A DNA stretch of 64,000 bases from Catenuloplanes atrovinosus (GCF_031458235.1 NZ_JAVDYB010000001.1:3679001-3743000); one strand, 5' to 3'; shown: positions 44,568 to 53,992, numbered from the stretch's first letter. Made by a program: numbers and translations. The notes: generated from the sequence alone by a model not told the origin.

Positions 44568-45572
44568 TCAGGCCAGGGCGGCGGCCTTCATGGCGAGGTC
44601 GTAGCTGCGCAGGCGGGCGTCCGGGTCGTAGATGGAGCAGGCCAGCATGAGTTCGTCCGCGCCGGTCTCCGCCACCACCTCGGCGAAACGTCGCGCCACC
44701 GTGTCCACGCTGCCGCGGGCCTGGGCCGCGGTGTGCGCCTCGACACCGGCGCGGACGTCGTCGGGGAGGCCGATCGCGGCCGCGTCCTCCGGGGTGGGCA
44801 GGACCTCGTCGCCGCGGCCGGTCTGGATGAAGGCGAACGTGAGGGCCATCGGCATGCCGAGCCGGGCCGCCTCCTCGTCGGTGTCCGCGACGACCGACTC
44901 CAGCGCCACCATCACGTACGGCCGGTCGAGCCAGCGCGACGGCCGGAAGCGCTCCCGGTAGCGGGCCGCGGCCGCGGCCGTCTGGTCCGGCCGGAAGTGG
45001 TGGGCGAAGGCGACCGGCAGGCCCAGCTCGGCGGCCAGCTCCGCGCCCGCCGGGCTGGACGACAGCAGCCACGGCGCCGGCCGCGGTATCTCGACGCCGG
45101 CCGGCCCGGAGGTCAGCCGGATTCCGGACTCGCCGGACACGTGCGAGAGCACCTCGCGCACGTCCGCCTGGTACTGCGCGTCGGTGGTCGGGTCCGCGCC
45201 GCGGCGCAGCGCCCGGATGATCTGCTGGTCGTTCGTGCCCGGCCCGCGGCCGATGCCCAGGTCGATGCGGTCCGGGTGCAGGGTGGCGAGCGTGGCGAAC
45301 TGCTCGGCCACGGTCAGCGGCGCGTGGTTCGGGGCCAGCACGCCGCCGGCGCCGACCCGGATGCGGGAGGTCCGGGCCGCGGCGTGCGCGATCAGCACCG
45401 GCGGGACCACGCTGGCGGCCAGCGTCGAGCCGTGGTGCTCGGCGAACCAGACCCGGCGGTAGCCGAGCTCGTCCACGTGCTTCACGGCGCGCATGGCCAC
45501 GTCCAGCGCGTCGGCGGCGGTCCGGCCGGTTTCGGTGAGGGCGAGTTCCAGGGCAGACAGGGCGATCGGCAT
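44568..45572 (-). CDS. LLM-class flavin-dependent oxidoreductase
   Basis: 334 residues, luciferase-like TIM barrel starting MPIALSALELA, with the family segments RVWFAEHHG, IRVGAGGVLAPNHAPLTVAEQFATL, RIDLGIGRGPG and SSPAGAELAAELGLP. The family oxidises small substrates with FMNH2 or F420. This subtype (alkanal monooxygenase-like, MsnO8) is widespread in actinobacteria with no fixed substrate. Transcribed in the same direction as the amidase gene 48 bases upstream. Confidence 0.9.
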   Translation of the reverse strand: MPIALSALELALTETGRTAADALDVAMRAVKHVDELGYRRVWFAEHHGSTLAASVVPPVLIAHAAARTSRIRVGAGGVLAPNHAPLTVAEQFATLATLHPDRIDLGIGRGPGTNDQQIIRALRRGADPTTDAQYQADVREVLSHVSGESGIRLTSGPAGVEIPRPAPWLLSSSPAGAELAAELGLPVAFAHHFRPDQTAAAAARYRERFRPSRWLDRPYVMVALESVVADTDEEAARLGMPMALTFAFIQTGRGDEVLPTPEDAAAIGLPDDVRAGVEAHTAAQARGSVDTVARRFAEVVAETGADELMLACSIYDPDARLRSYDLAMKAAALA

Positions 45573-45620
45573 GCGGTCGAGCCTAACCAGCCGAGCGATT
45601 CGTCCCGTTGCCTGCGAATG

Positions 45621-46748
45621 TCAGGCGCGCTGGGCCAGCGCCTTGGCGATCAGGGCGGCGGCCTGGCGGCGTACCTGGGGAATCTGCCGGTAGAGCGCGT
45701 TGCCGGGGCACTCGGTCTGGACGCCGTCGCGGTGCCCGGAGACGCGGGCGAAGATCACCTGGTTGCCGGGCTGGTAGCGGTTGTCCGCCCGGGATTCCAG
45801 GATCGCCTGCGCGGCCGGGTCGGCGGCCTCGGGGCCGAGCTTCCAGGCGGCGAGGTGGGCCAGCGAGCGGATCGCGGCGGCGGACGCGCCCTTCGCGCCG
45901 TACGTGCCGAGCACCACCACGCCGAGCGAGTTGGTGTTGAACCCGAACGTGTGCGCGCCCATCACGTGCAGCTCCGCGCCGCCGCGCCGTCCCTCGTAGA
46001 CGGTGCCGCACTTGTCGACCACGAAGTTGTAGCCGATGTCGCCCCACTTGCGGCTCTTGACGTGATAGACGTGGATGGCCCGGATCAGCGCGGCCGACTG
46101 CGCGCAGGTGTAGTCGTTCGTCCCGGCCGTGTGGTGCACGAACATCACCTGCGGCGCGCCGGTGTAGACGACGCCGCCGCGGTTGATGCGCTCGTCGGCC
46201 CGCCAGGCGGCGCGGTCCACCATGGCGGGCGCGCCGACCAGCGGCGCCGGCACCGGCACCACCGGCGTGGCGGTGACCACGGACGGCGGGGTGGGCACCG
46301 CGGACGCGACGGCCGGGTTGACCAGTTCCAGGCGCATCCCGGACGGCAGCGGCGACCGGCCGAGCGCGCGGATGCGCAGCTCCACGCCGTCGGCCGGGCC
46401 CACCCAGAGCGGGTCGGTGCCGCCGCGCATGCCGGTCGCCTCGGCCCGGTCGCCGTCCGGGCCGTAGTGCTGGTCGACGTCGAGCGCGCGCCACTGGCTC
46501 CAGGCATGCCGGGTGCGGGTGCGCACCTGCGCCGTACCAGAGATCGACTGCGCCGCGTCCGGCCAGGTCACGCCGATCAGGCTGAACGGCCGCACGGTAC
46601 GGGCCGGCAGCGTCACCGTCCCGCCGTCACGCGCCGCGGCCAGTTCCACCCGCTGCACCGCCGGGTCGGTCTGCCCGGCCACCGCGACCCCGACGCCACC
46701 GGCGCCGAGCGCCACGGCGGTGAGGGCGGGCAGCACCCATCCGCGCAT
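45621..46748 (-). CDS. secreted N-acetylmuramoyl-L-alanine amidase (PGRP/Amidase_2)
   Basis: 375 residues. A signal or anchor segment (MRGWVLPALTAVALGAGGVGVAVAG) precedes a roughly 150-residue beta-rich region and then a PGRP domain (about 195-375). Zinc-ligand segments are VHHTAG and GHRDGVQTECPG (two histidines and a cysteine), and the conserved YNFVVDKCGTVYEGR is present. All ligands are there, so it should cleave the lactyl-amide bond of peptidoglycan outside the cell. Start at the ATG at 46748 after GGAAAGGG; an upstream in-frame start at 46838 would disrupt the signal. Confidence 0.9.
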   Translation of the reverse strand: MRGWVLPALTAVALGAGGVGVAVAGQTDPAVQRVELAAARDGGTVTLPARTVRPFSLIGVTWPDAAQSISGTAQVRTRTRHAWSQWRALDVDQHYGPDGDRAEATGMRGGTDPLWVGPADGVELRIRALGRSPLPSGMRLELVNPAVASAVPTPPSVVTATPVVPVPAPLVGAPAMVDRAAWRADERINRGGVVYTGAPQVMFVHHTAGTNDYTCAQSAALIRAIHVYHVKSRKWGDIGYNFVVDKCGTVYEGRRGGAELHVMGAHTFGFNTNSLGVVVLGTYGAKGASAAAIRSLAHLAAWKLGPEAADPAAQAILESRADNRYQPGNQVIFARVSGHRDGVQTECPGNALYRQIPQVRRQAAALIAKALAQRA

Positions 46749-46920
46749 CGGCACTGGGCCCTTTCCAACCCGGCGCACCCGGACCGTCGAGCGTCGCCTC
46801 GCCGCCCAGCCCCACAGGCCAGGTTGACAATCGCGCACTGTCGATACCCCCGTGATCGATCGTTCCTCCCCGCGAGGCTAACCCCGGAAAGCGGCGAATC
46901 AGCCCGAATCGGAAGATGAC

Positions 46921-48540
46921 CTAGGGCGCGCTCACCCGCCACTGGCGGACGGTGACGGCGCCGCCGAGCGCGGTGGTGGCGTAGTTGAACACGCCGAACC
47001 GGTAGCCCATGAAGAACCGCCAGTCGTTGTTGAGCGTGAACGCGGGCCCGAGCGTGGTGAACGTGGTGCCGTTCGTGCTGTACGAGAAGGTGGCCGTGCG
47101 GCCCGCGCCGGGGCGGATGTCGGCGTTGACCCGCAGCCAGATCCGGCCGCCGGTGACCGTCGCGCCGGCCTGCTCGCTGCCGGTGCCGGTGGTGGTCCAG
47201 CCGTTGGTGGACATGCTCAGCCCGTTGGTCATCGAGACCCGGGTGACGCCGTTGTCCTTGCGGATGCCGATCCAGGCGGACTGGTCGCGCAGCATGGCCA
47301 GCCCGGCGCGGTCGCCGTTGGCCATGCCGGTGTAGTCCAGCTCGATCGTGGCGGTGGAGGACGGCCCCTGGATGCGCCGGGTGAGCGTGTTCCGGGCGTT
47401 GTAGAGGTCGCCGGTCACGGTCGCGGTCTGTAGTCGCAGGCCGTTGCCGACGCTGTACCGGCCGGTGTCCGGGTTGTGGTTCCACTCGTACTGCGGGCCG
47501 AGCGTGGCGGCGGTGAAGTCGTCCGAGCCGGTCATCGGCGCCACGGTCCGGGTCGTGTTGATCGCGGGCTTCGGGTAGGTGGTGCCCCAGCGGCCGTTGA
47601 CGGTGGTCAGGACCGGCCAGTCGCCGTTCCAGGTGATCGGCGCGAGCGTCGGCATGCGGCCGCCGGGGTAGGCGTCGGTGAACGCCATGTACCACCAGTC
47701 GCCGTTCTGCGTCTGCACGAGGCCACCCTGATGCGGTACGCCGCCGCCCTGGATCGGCCCGGGCAGGTCGAGCAGCACCTGCCGTTGCTCGTACGGGCCC
47801 CACGGGCTGGTCGAGCGCAGCACGTACTGGCCGTTGGCGGGCCGGGTGAGCCAGATGTAGTAGAAGTTGCCGCGCTTGTACATCCGCGCGCCCTCGAGGG
47901 TGCCGATGGACGGCGGGGTCTGGTAGACCGTCTGCGACCGGACCTCGGAGGTCAGGTCGGGCGACAACTGCGCCACGCTGATCGTGCCGTTGCCGTAGGC
48001 GACGTACGGGGTGTCGTTGTCGAACAGCAGGCCGGGGTCGTAGTAGCACTTGTTGATCCGCGCCCGCTTCGACCAGCCGGTGCCCGCCGACGCGGACGTG
48101 TAGACGTAGGTGCGGTTGAACTCGGTGCACCCCATCCAGTAGTAGGTGCTGTTCGCCGGCCGGTAGTTGAACGCGGACGCCCAGATGCCCTTGACGTAGG
48201 CGCGCCCGCCGGACAGGTCGTAGGCGCCGGAGTCGAAGTCCAGCCGGGGCACCGAGTGTCCCGCGTACTCCCAGTTGACCAGGTCGTACGAGCGCAGCAC
48301 GGGCGCGCCCGGCGAGTAGTGCATCGTCGAGGCCGAGTAGTAGTAGGCGTCGCCCACCCGGATGATGTCCCCGTCCGCGAAGTCCTGCCACACCACCGGA
48401 TTGGTGAAGGTGGCGTCCGCCGGCGGGGCGGCGTGCGCGGTAACGGCGCTGCCGCCGGTGACGAGCAGCAGGATCGCGGTGACCAGGGCAGTCGCCATGC
48501 GTCGCAGGGGCCGGGCGGCCGGCTGTCCGAGGTGTGTCAT
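46921..48540 (-). CDS. secreted GH43 glycoside hydrolase with C-terminal beta-sandwich
   Basis: 539 residues with a signal peptide (MATALVTAILLLVTGGSAVTAHA). The five-bladed propeller opens TNPVVWQDFADGDIIRVGDAYYYSAST, with the catalytic base near D56. The residue-modulating aspartate lies in CYYDPGLLFD and the acid in GTLEGARMYK. The C-terminal 190 residues (from SDDFTAATLGPQYEWNHNPD) match the concanavalin-like domain of beta-xylosidase/arabinofuranosidase GH43s. Probably releases xylose or arabinose from plant polymer fragments. ATG at 48540 lies within the palindrome 48539-48554; upstream in-frame ATGs are rejected because the signal would be internal. Confidence 0.9.
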   Translation of the reverse strand: MTHLGQPAARPLRRMATALVTAILLLVTGGSAVTAHAAPPADATFTNPVVWQDFADGDIIRVGDAYYYSASTMHYSPGAPVLRSYDLVNWEYAGHSVPRLDFDSGAYDLSGGRAYVKGIWASAFNYRPANSTYYWMGCTEFNRTYVYTSASAGTGWSKRARINKCYYDPGLLFDNDTPYVAYGNGTISVAQLSPDLTSEVRSQTVYQTPPSIGTLEGARMYKRGNFYYIWLTRPANGQYVLRSTSPWGPYEQRQVLLDLPGPIQGGGVPHQGGLVQTQNGDWWYMAFTDAYPGGRMPTLAPITWNGDWPVLTTVNGRWGTTYPKPAINTTRTVAPMTGSDDFTAATLGPQYEWNHNPDTGRYSVGNGLRLQTATVTGDLYNARNTLTRRIQGPSSTATIELDYTGMANGDRAGLAMLRDQSAWIGIRKDNGVTRVSMTNGLSMSTNGWTTTGTGSEQAGATVTGGRIWLRVNADIRPGAGRTATFSYSTNGTTFTTLGPAFTLNNDWRFFMGYRFGVFNYATTALGGAVTVRQWRVSAP

Positions 48541-48767
48541 GTTCGCGCTCACATTCGTGATCGGTGCACGTCGCGCAACGTATTTATGCCTGGCTATGTT
48601 GCCATTCAGTTTCGGCGTCATCAAGGGGCAAAGTTGATTGGCCAAAAGTGTTATGGACACGGCCTCAGCACGGTCGGCACCCTTTCGTACCCTCGAAGGA
48701 AATTCTTTCTCTTGAATGTCTTGAAATGTTCTGGCAATGTTGCGAGCGGGCATGTTAGCGCTCTCAT
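48539..48767. promoter_or_regulatory. divergent promoter region with two matching LacI-type operators
   Basis: ATGTTCGCGCTCACAT (48539-48554, over the GH43 start) and ATGTTAGCGCTCTCAT (48752-48767, 19 bases before the GH27 start) agree at 14 of 16 positions and are near-palindromic around GCGC. The interval between is relatively AT-rich. Both glycosidases are thus probably controlled together. Confidence 0.6.
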
Positions 48768-48785
48768 CCGGAGAGGACGAGGATC

Positions 48786-50414
48786 ATGAGACGGTGGAAA
48801 GCCCTGCTCGCCGCGGGCATCCTGCTGCTGTCGGCCACCGCGTTCGCCGCGGCACCGGCGCACGCCCTGGACAACGGGGTGGGCCGGACCCCTCCGATGG
48901 GGTGGAACAGCTGGAACACGTTCGCCTGCAACATCAACGAGCAGCTGATCCGGCAGACCGCGGACAGCATCGTCAGCTCCGGCATGCGCGACCTCGGCTA
49001 CCAGTACGTGGTGGTCGACGACTGCTGGATGGCGCCCCAGCGGGACGCGAACGGCAATCTCCAGGGTGACCCGGGCCGCTTCCCGAGCGGGATGAAGGCG
49101 CTCGGCGACTACCTGCACGCGCGGAACCTCAAGTTCGGCATCTACCAGGCGCCGCTGGACCAGACCTGCGCGCAGTACTTCGACTCCTACCCGGGCGCGA
49201 CCGGCAGCCTCGGCCACGAGGCGCAGGACGCCCGGCAGTTCGCCGCCTGGGGCGTGGACTACCTCAAGTACGACTGGTGCTCGCCCACCGGCACCATCGG
49301 TGAGCAGGTCGCCAGGTTCGCGCTGATGCGCGACGCGCTGGCCGCCACCGGCCGGCCGATCCTCTACAGCATCAACCCGAACAGCATCCACGAGAAGACC
49401 GGCCCGCAGCGCGACTGGGGCGACGTGGCCAACATCTGGCGCACCACCGAGGACATCACGCTCGCCTGGGACACCGGGCAGACCAACGGCTACCCGATGG
49501 GCATCAAGAACATCGTCGACGTGAACGTGCCGCTGGCCCGGTACGCCGAGCCGGGCGGCTTCAACGACCCGGACATGATGGAGGTCGGCCGCGGCACGCT
49601 GACCGACACCGAGCAGCGCTCGCACTTCGCGCTGTGGGCGGTCATGGCCGCGCCGCTGATCGCCGGCAACGACGTGCGGTCGATGTCCGCCGCCACCCAG
49701 ACGATCCTGAAGAACCCCCGGCTGATCGCGATCAATCAGGACTCCCTCGGCCGGCAGGCCGTGCAGGTCGCGGGCGACGCCGGCCACCGGGTGCTCGCCA
49801 AGCGCCTGGCCAACGGCGACGTCGCGGTCGCGCTGTTCAACTCCGGCGGCGCCACCCGGACCATCTCCACCACCGCCGCGGCGATCGGCAAGTCCGGCGC
49901 GGCGTCGTACTCGCTGGTCGACGCGTGGACCGGCGCGACCACCACCACGACCGGCACGATCAGCGCCAGCGTGCCCGCGCACGGCACCGTGGTCTACCGG
50001 GTCAGCGGCGGCACCACCGGCGACCCGCAGCAGCCGGCCTCGGGTGGCCTGGTCAGCGCCGCGTCCGGCCGGTGCCTGGACGTGCCGAACAGCAACACCG
50101 CCAACGGCACCCAGCCGGTCATCTGGGACTGCAACGGCGCGGCGAACCAGACGTGGACCGTGGCCGGTCAGAGCCTCCAGGCGCTGGGCAAGTGCCTGGA
50201 CGCGCCGATCGGCGCCACCGCCGGGGCCAAGGCACAGCTGTGGGACTGCAACGGCGGCGCCAACCAGCAGTGGACGCTGCAGTCCAACGGCACGATCCGC
50301 GGCAACCAGTCCGGCCTGTGCCTGGACGTCAACGACAACCAGACCGCCAACGGCACGCTGGTGCTGCTGTGGACCTGCACCGGCGCGGCGAACCAGCTGT
50401 GGAGCCGGCGATGA
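48786..50414 (+). CDS. secreted GH27 alpha-galactosidase with CBM13 lectin domain
   Basis: 542 residues with a signal peptide (residues 1-28). The GH27 barrel begins TPPMGWNSWNTFAC, with nucleophile D163 (YLKYDWC) and acid/base candidate D223 (WRTTEDI). A beta-sandwich follows to about 400, then a ricin-type CBM13 (about 410-542) with three repeats marked by NQTW, NQQW and NQLW. It should remove terminal alpha-galactose (or beta-arabinopyranose) from plant glycans. RBS GAGAGGACGAGG. Its stop overlaps the start of the next glycosidase (ATGA). Confidence 0.93.
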   Translation: MRRWKALLAAGILLLSATAFAAAPAHALDNGVGRTPPMGWNSWNTFACNINEQLIRQTADSIVSSGMRDLGYQYVVVDDCWMAPQRDANGNLQGDPGRFPSGMKALGDYLHARNLKFGIYQAPLDQTCAQYFDSYPGATGSLGHEAQDARQFAAWGVDYLKYDWCSPTGTIGEQVARFALMRDALAATGRPILYSINPNSIHEKTGPQRDWGDVANIWRTTEDITLAWDTGQTNGYPMGIKNIVDVNVPLARYAEPGGFNDPDMMEVGRGTLTDTEQRSHFALWAVMAAPLIAGNDVRSMSAATQTILKNPRLIAINQDSLGRQAVQVAGDAGHRVLAKRLANGDVAVALFNSGGATRTISTTAAAIGKSGAASYSLVDAWTGATTTTTGTISASVPAHGTVVYRVSGGTTGDPQQPASGGLVSAASGRCLDVPNSNTANGTQPVIWDCNGAANQTWTVAGQSLQALGKCLDAPIGATAGAKAQLWDCNGGANQQWTLQSNGTIRGNQSGLCLDVNDNQTANGTLVLLWTCTGAANQLWSRR

Positions 50415-51781
50415 GACGGCTCACCACGCTGCTGTGCGCGCTCGCGCTGCTCGTCGTGCCGGCGCTGATCGTCGTGCCCGCCGGGCCCGCGCGCGCCGAC
50501 AACCCGATCGTGCAGACCATCTACACCGCCGACCCGGCACCGCTGGTGCACAACGGCCGCGTCTACCTCTACACCGGCCACGACGAGGACGGCTCCACCT
50601 GGTTCACCATGCGGGAGTGGCGGGCCTACTCGTCCGCCGACATGGTCAACTGGACCGACCACGGCTCGCCGATGAGCGTCGCCACGTTCAGCTGGGCGAG
50701 CGCGGACGCCTGGGCCGGTCAGGTCGTCGAACGCAACGGCAGGTTCTACTGGTACGTGCCGGTGACCAGCCGGGCGACCGGGCGGATGGCCATCGGCGTC
50801 GGGGTGTCCAGCAGCCCCACCGGGCCGTTCACCGACGCCATCGGGCGCCCGCTGGTCGAGAACGGCGAGATCGACCCGACCGTCCTGATCGACACGGACG
50901 GCCAGGCCTACCTCTACTGGGGCAACCCCAACCTGTGGTACGTACGGCTGAACACCGACATGGTCAGCTACAGCGGCGGCGTGCACCAGATCCCGCTCAC
51001 CACGGCCGGCTTCGGCACCCGCACCGGCGACGCGAACCGGCCCACGCTCTACGAGGAAGGGCCCTGGGTCTACCGGCGCAACGGCCTGTACTACAACGTC
51101 TTCGCGGCGAAGTGCTGCTCCGAGTTCATCGCCTACTCCACCGCGCCCGGGCCGACCGGGCCGTGGACGTATCGCGGCACCATCATGCCGACGCAGGGCA
51201 CCAGCTTCACCAACCACGCCGGCATCATCGACTTCAAGGGCGGGTCGTACTTCTTCTACCACAACGGCGCGCTGCCCGGCGGGGGTGGATTCACCCGCTC
51301 GGTCGCGGTCGAGAAGTTCACCTACAACGCGGACGGCACCATCCCGACGATCACCATGACCGAGGCCGGCGCGCCGCAGAACGGCACGCTCGATCCGTAC
51401 GCCCGGCAGGAGGCCGAGACCATCGCGTGGAGCTCCGGCGTGGAGACCGAGCCCGCGTCCGGGGGCGGCATGAACGTCGGCTTCCTCGACAACGGCGACT
51501 ACATCAAGGTCAAGGGCGTCGCCTTCGGTACGGGTGCGGCCTCCTTCACCGCCCGGGTCGCCTCGGCCGCGGCCGGCGGGCGCATCGAGCTGCGGATCGG
51601 CGGACCGACCGGCACGACGGCCGGCACCTGCACCGTCCCCGCCACCGGCGGCTGGCAGACCTGGACCACCGTCTCCTGCCCGGTGTCCGGCCTCACCGGC
51701 ACCCGGGACCTCTACCTGAGGTTCGCCGGCGGCTCCGGCTATCTGTTCAACGTGGACTCGTGGCAGTTCACCGGCGGTTAG
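50411..51781 (+). CDS. secreted GH43 arabinosidase/xylosidase with CBM6
   Basis: 456 residues with a signal peptide (LCALALLVVPALIVVPAGPARA). The GH43 propeller has YTADPAPLVHNGRVYLYTGHDE (base), NGEIDPTVLIDTDG (modulator) and YEEGPWVYRRNGLYY (acid), the pattern of XynD/arabinoxylan-type members. A CBM6 domain (about 330-456) has EAETIAWSSGVETE and ends NVDSWQFTG. It is translationally coupled to the GH27 gene, implying joint attack on the same polysaccharide. Its stop overlaps the convergent LacI gene by four bases. Confidence 0.92.
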   Translation: MRRLTTLLCALALLVVPALIVVPAGPARADNPIVQTIYTADPAPLVHNGRVYLYTGHDEDGSTWFTMREWRAYSSADMVNWTDHGSPMSVATFSWASADAWAGQVVERNGRFYWYVPVTSRATGRMAIGVGVSSSPTGPFTDAIGRPLVENGEIDPTVLIDTDGQAYLYWGNPNLWYVRLNTDMVSYSGGVHQIPLTTAGFGTRTGDANRPTLYEEGPWVYRRNGLYYNVFAAKCCSEFIAYSTAPGPTGPWTYRGTIMPTQGTSFTNHAGIIDFKGGSYFFYHNGALPGGGGFTRSVAVEKFTYNADGTIPTITMTEAGAPQNGTLDPYARQEAETIAWSSGVETEPASGGGMNVGFLDNGDYIKVKGVAFGTGAASFTARVASAAAGGRIELRIGGPTGTTAGTCTVPATGGWQTWTTVSCPVSGLTGTRDLYLRFAGGSGYLFNVDSWQFTGG

Positions 51782-52779
51782 GCACTGCCCCGGACCACCA
51801 GCTCGACCGGTAGCGTGACCCGCCCGGCCGGCTCCCCCGCGAGCAGCCGGGCGGCCTCCGCCACCGCCACCGCGCCCATCCGGCGCTTGTCGATGGCCAC
51901 GCTGGTCAGCGGCGGGTCGATCAGCTCGCCGATCGGCAGCCCGTCGAAGCCGACGATCGCGCAGTCGCCGGGCACGGACACGCCGAGGCGGCGCGCGGCC
52001 CGGTACGCCCCGAGCGCCAGCAGGTCGTTGAACGTGAACACGGCCGTGATGTCCGGCCGGGCCGCGCGCAGCAGCGTGAACCGCGCCTCGCCGTCCTCGA
52101 CCGTGGGCGAGCCGCCGATGATCGCGTCGTCGGCCACGGTCAGGCCGTGCTCGGCCATGGCCGCCAGGAACGCGGGCCGGCGGTCCGGCACCCCGCCGGC
52201 CGCGGTCGGGCAGTCGATCATGCCGATCGCCCGGTGCCCGCTCGCCACCAGATGCGCCACGGCCGCGCGCACGCCGGCCGCCGCGTCGACCACCACGCCG
52301 CCGAACGCCGGCTCGTGCACCGGGCGGCCCAGCACCACCAGCGGCACGCCCTCGGTCGCCCCGGCCAGCGTGGCGTCCGGCTCGCTGAGGTAGCCGATCA
52401 GCACGTCGACCTGCGCGGCCAGCGTGCGGATCACCTCGGGCTCGCGGGACTGGTGGTTCTGCGTACTGCTGATCAGCACCTGCCAGCCCTTCGCCTCCGC
52501 GGCCTCTATCACGCCGGCGATCAGCTCCGGGAAGAACGGGTTCACCACGTCGGAGACGATCAGGCCGAGCGTGGTGGCGCCCGGGCGCACCAGGCCGCGG
52601 GCGAACCGGGACGGCCGGTAGTTCAGCTCGCGGGCGGCGTCGAGCACGCGGCGGCGGGTGTCCGGGTCGATCTCCCCCTTGTCGTTGATCGCGCGGGACA
52701 CGGTCTGGTGGGAGACGCCGGCCAGTCGCGCCACGTCCTTGAGGGTGACGCGCCGGGGCGGCTGCTGCTGTTCACTCAC
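51778..52779 (-). CDS. LacI-family repressor of the glycosidase region
   Basis: 333 residues. The LacI HTH reads VTLKDVARLAGVSHQTVSRAIN near the N-terminus, followed by a sugar sensor domain with LGLIVSDVVNPFFPELI and the C-terminal IGELIDPPLTSVAIDKRRMG. I chose the GTG at 52779, which gives the usual short lead before the HTH; in-frame ATGs at 52824 and 52851 are alternatives. Palindromes containing GTTAAC lie just upstream, so it is likely autoregulated. It may also bind the GCGC-centred sites at the glycosidase promoters (inference). Confidence 0.9.
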   Translation of the reverse strand: MSEQQQPPRRVTLKDVARLAGVSHQTVSRAINDKGEIDPDTRRRVLDAARELNYRPSRFARGLVRPGATTLGLIVSDVVNPFFPELIAGVIEAAEAKGWQVLISSTQNHQSREPEVIRTLAAQVDVLIGYLSEPDATLAGATEGVPLVVLGRPVHEPAFGGVVVDAAAGVRAAVAHLVASGHRAIGMIDCPTAAGGVPDRRPAFLAAMAEHGLTVADDAIIGGSPTVEDGEARFTLLRAARPDITAVFTFNDLLALGAYRAARRLGVSVPGDCAIVGFDGLPIGELIDPPLTSVAIDKRRMGAVAVAEAARLLAGEPAGRVTLPVELVVRGSA

Positions 52780-52826
52780 GATCGTCGCATCGTATCCGCC
52801 CTCCCCTGGACCTTCGCGCCGCATGC

Positions 52827-52865
52827 CGTTAACGTTAACGTGAACGCTCACGGGAACGTTAACGG
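52827..52865. promoter_or_regulatory. operator cluster between LacI and the small-protein gene
   Basis: CGTTAACGTTAACG (52827-52840) is a perfect palindrome. CGTGAACGCTCACG (52839-52852) is near-perfect. AACGTTAACG follows at 52856-52865. Stacked sites like these fit LacI binding in a divergent promoter. Confidence 0.65.
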
Positions 52866-52886
52866 ATCATTGAGGAGGTCACGGTC

Positions 52887-53018
52887 ATGAATCTCGCTGC
52901 TGTGCTGCTGAGCGTGGAGGCCGCGAAGCGATCCGCCCGGTCGGCCCTGCCGGACGCCCCGGTGCGCGAGGAGCGCCGGCGCCGGTGGTGGCCTATCCGG
53001 CGGGCGCGGTCACAGTGA
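52887..53018 (+). CDS. 43-residue basic small protein
   Basis: A short frame with a near-ideal RBS (GAGGAGG) ten bases before the ATG, sited just after the LacI operator cluster. The first half is mildly hydrophobic (NLAAVLLSVEAA); the second half is strongly basic with ERRRRWWPIRRARS. No family is recognised. The placement suggests that it is expressed under LacI control. Its stop overlaps the 3' end of the convergent LysR gene by nine bases. Confidence 0.5.
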   Translation: MNLAAVLLSVEAAKRSARSALPDAPVREERRRRWWPIRRARSQ

Positions 53019-53912
53019 GCCCCACTGCCGCGCGTGATCGCGCAGGTGCGCGTGCACCACCTCGGCCGACCGCCCGCCGCACCCCGGCTTCGTCACCAGG
53101 TAGAGCGTGTTCAGCGGCTCGATCACCGGCCGGTGCAACTGGATCACCGCGCCGGACGCCAGCGCCGGATCGGCCAGGTATCGCGGCAGCACCGAGGCAC
53201 CCACGCCCGCGACCACGGCCGCCAGCACCGCGCGCAGGTCGGGCACGGTCAGCGCGACCGGGTTCGGCGGGCGGCGGCCGAACTCCGACCGCCAGTACCG
53301 CCGGACGATCGGCAGATCCTCCGCGTACGCGACCAGCGGCAGGTGCGACAGCGCGGTCACCGGGTTCGCGCCGAGCAGTGCCGCATCCACGGTACGGGCC
53401 AGCGCGGGCGTCGCCACCAGCACGAACTGCTCGTCGATCAGGGGGGTGGCGCGCAGCGCACGCGCGGCCGGCCGGATCGCGGAGACCACCAGGTCGTACT
53501 CGCACCGGCCCAGCGCCGCGAGGAGGTCCTCGGCCAGGCCGAACGACGCGCGCACGGTCAGGCCCCGCGCGATCAGCGGTGCGAGCGCGGGCAGCACGCG
53601 CAGCGACATCAGCTCGGCCGGGCCGGCCAGCCGTACCGTGCCCAGCGGCTCCGGCGCCTCCGGACCACCGGCCGGCACGGCCTGGCGCAACGCGTCCAGG
53701 TGCGGGGCGATACGGCGGGCCAGTTCGTCCGCGCGGGCCGTGGGAAGCACGCCGCGCGGCGTACGGTCGAACAGCGGCCCACCGGCCTGCCGCTCCAGCC
53801 GGGCCAGCCGGCCGGACACGGCGGGCTGGCTCAGCCCGCCCGCGGTCGCGGCGGCGGAGAGCGATCCGGTGCGGTACACGTCCAGGAACGTGCCGAGCAG
53901 GTCAAGATCCAC
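53010..53912 (-). CDS. LysR-family transcriptional regulator
   Basis: 300 residues. The N-terminal winged HTH reads MDLDLLGTFLDVYRTGSLSAAATAGGLSQPAVSGRLARLE, followed by a two-lobed ligand-binding domain (VRLAGPAELMSLRVLPALAP on). It is divergent from a DJ-1 family gene with an inverted repeat between them, the standard layout for LysR control of a neighbour. The inducer is unknown. Confidence 0.92.
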   Translation of the reverse strand: MDLDLLGTFLDVYRTGSLSAAATAGGLSQPAVSGRLARLERQAGGPLFDRTPRGVLPTARADELARRIAPHLDALRQAVPAGGPEAPEPLGTVRLAGPAELMSLRVLPALAPLIARGLTVRASFGLAEDLLAALGRCEYDLVVSAIRPAARALRATPLIDEQFVLVATPALARTVDAALLGANPVTALSHLPLVAYAEDLPIVRRYWRSEFGRRPPNPVALTVPDLRAVLAAVVAGVGASVLPRYLADPALASGAVIQLHRPVIEPLNTLYLVTKPGCGGRSAEVVHAHLRDHARQWGSL

Positions 53913-53914
53913 GG

Positions 53915-53930
53915 TATAAGGAATCTTATA
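53915..53930. promoter_or_regulatory. LysR-type inverted repeat
   Basis: TATAAG-GAAT-CTTATA is a perfect inverted repeat three bases from the LysR start codon, with the T-N11-A form that LysR proteins bind. It is AT-rich against a very GC-rich background. Confidence 0.65.
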
Positions 53931-53992
53931 GCCGGTCGCGCATGCGGCGATAGGTTCGGTGTGAACACCCCACGTGGAACGGAGAAGGAACC

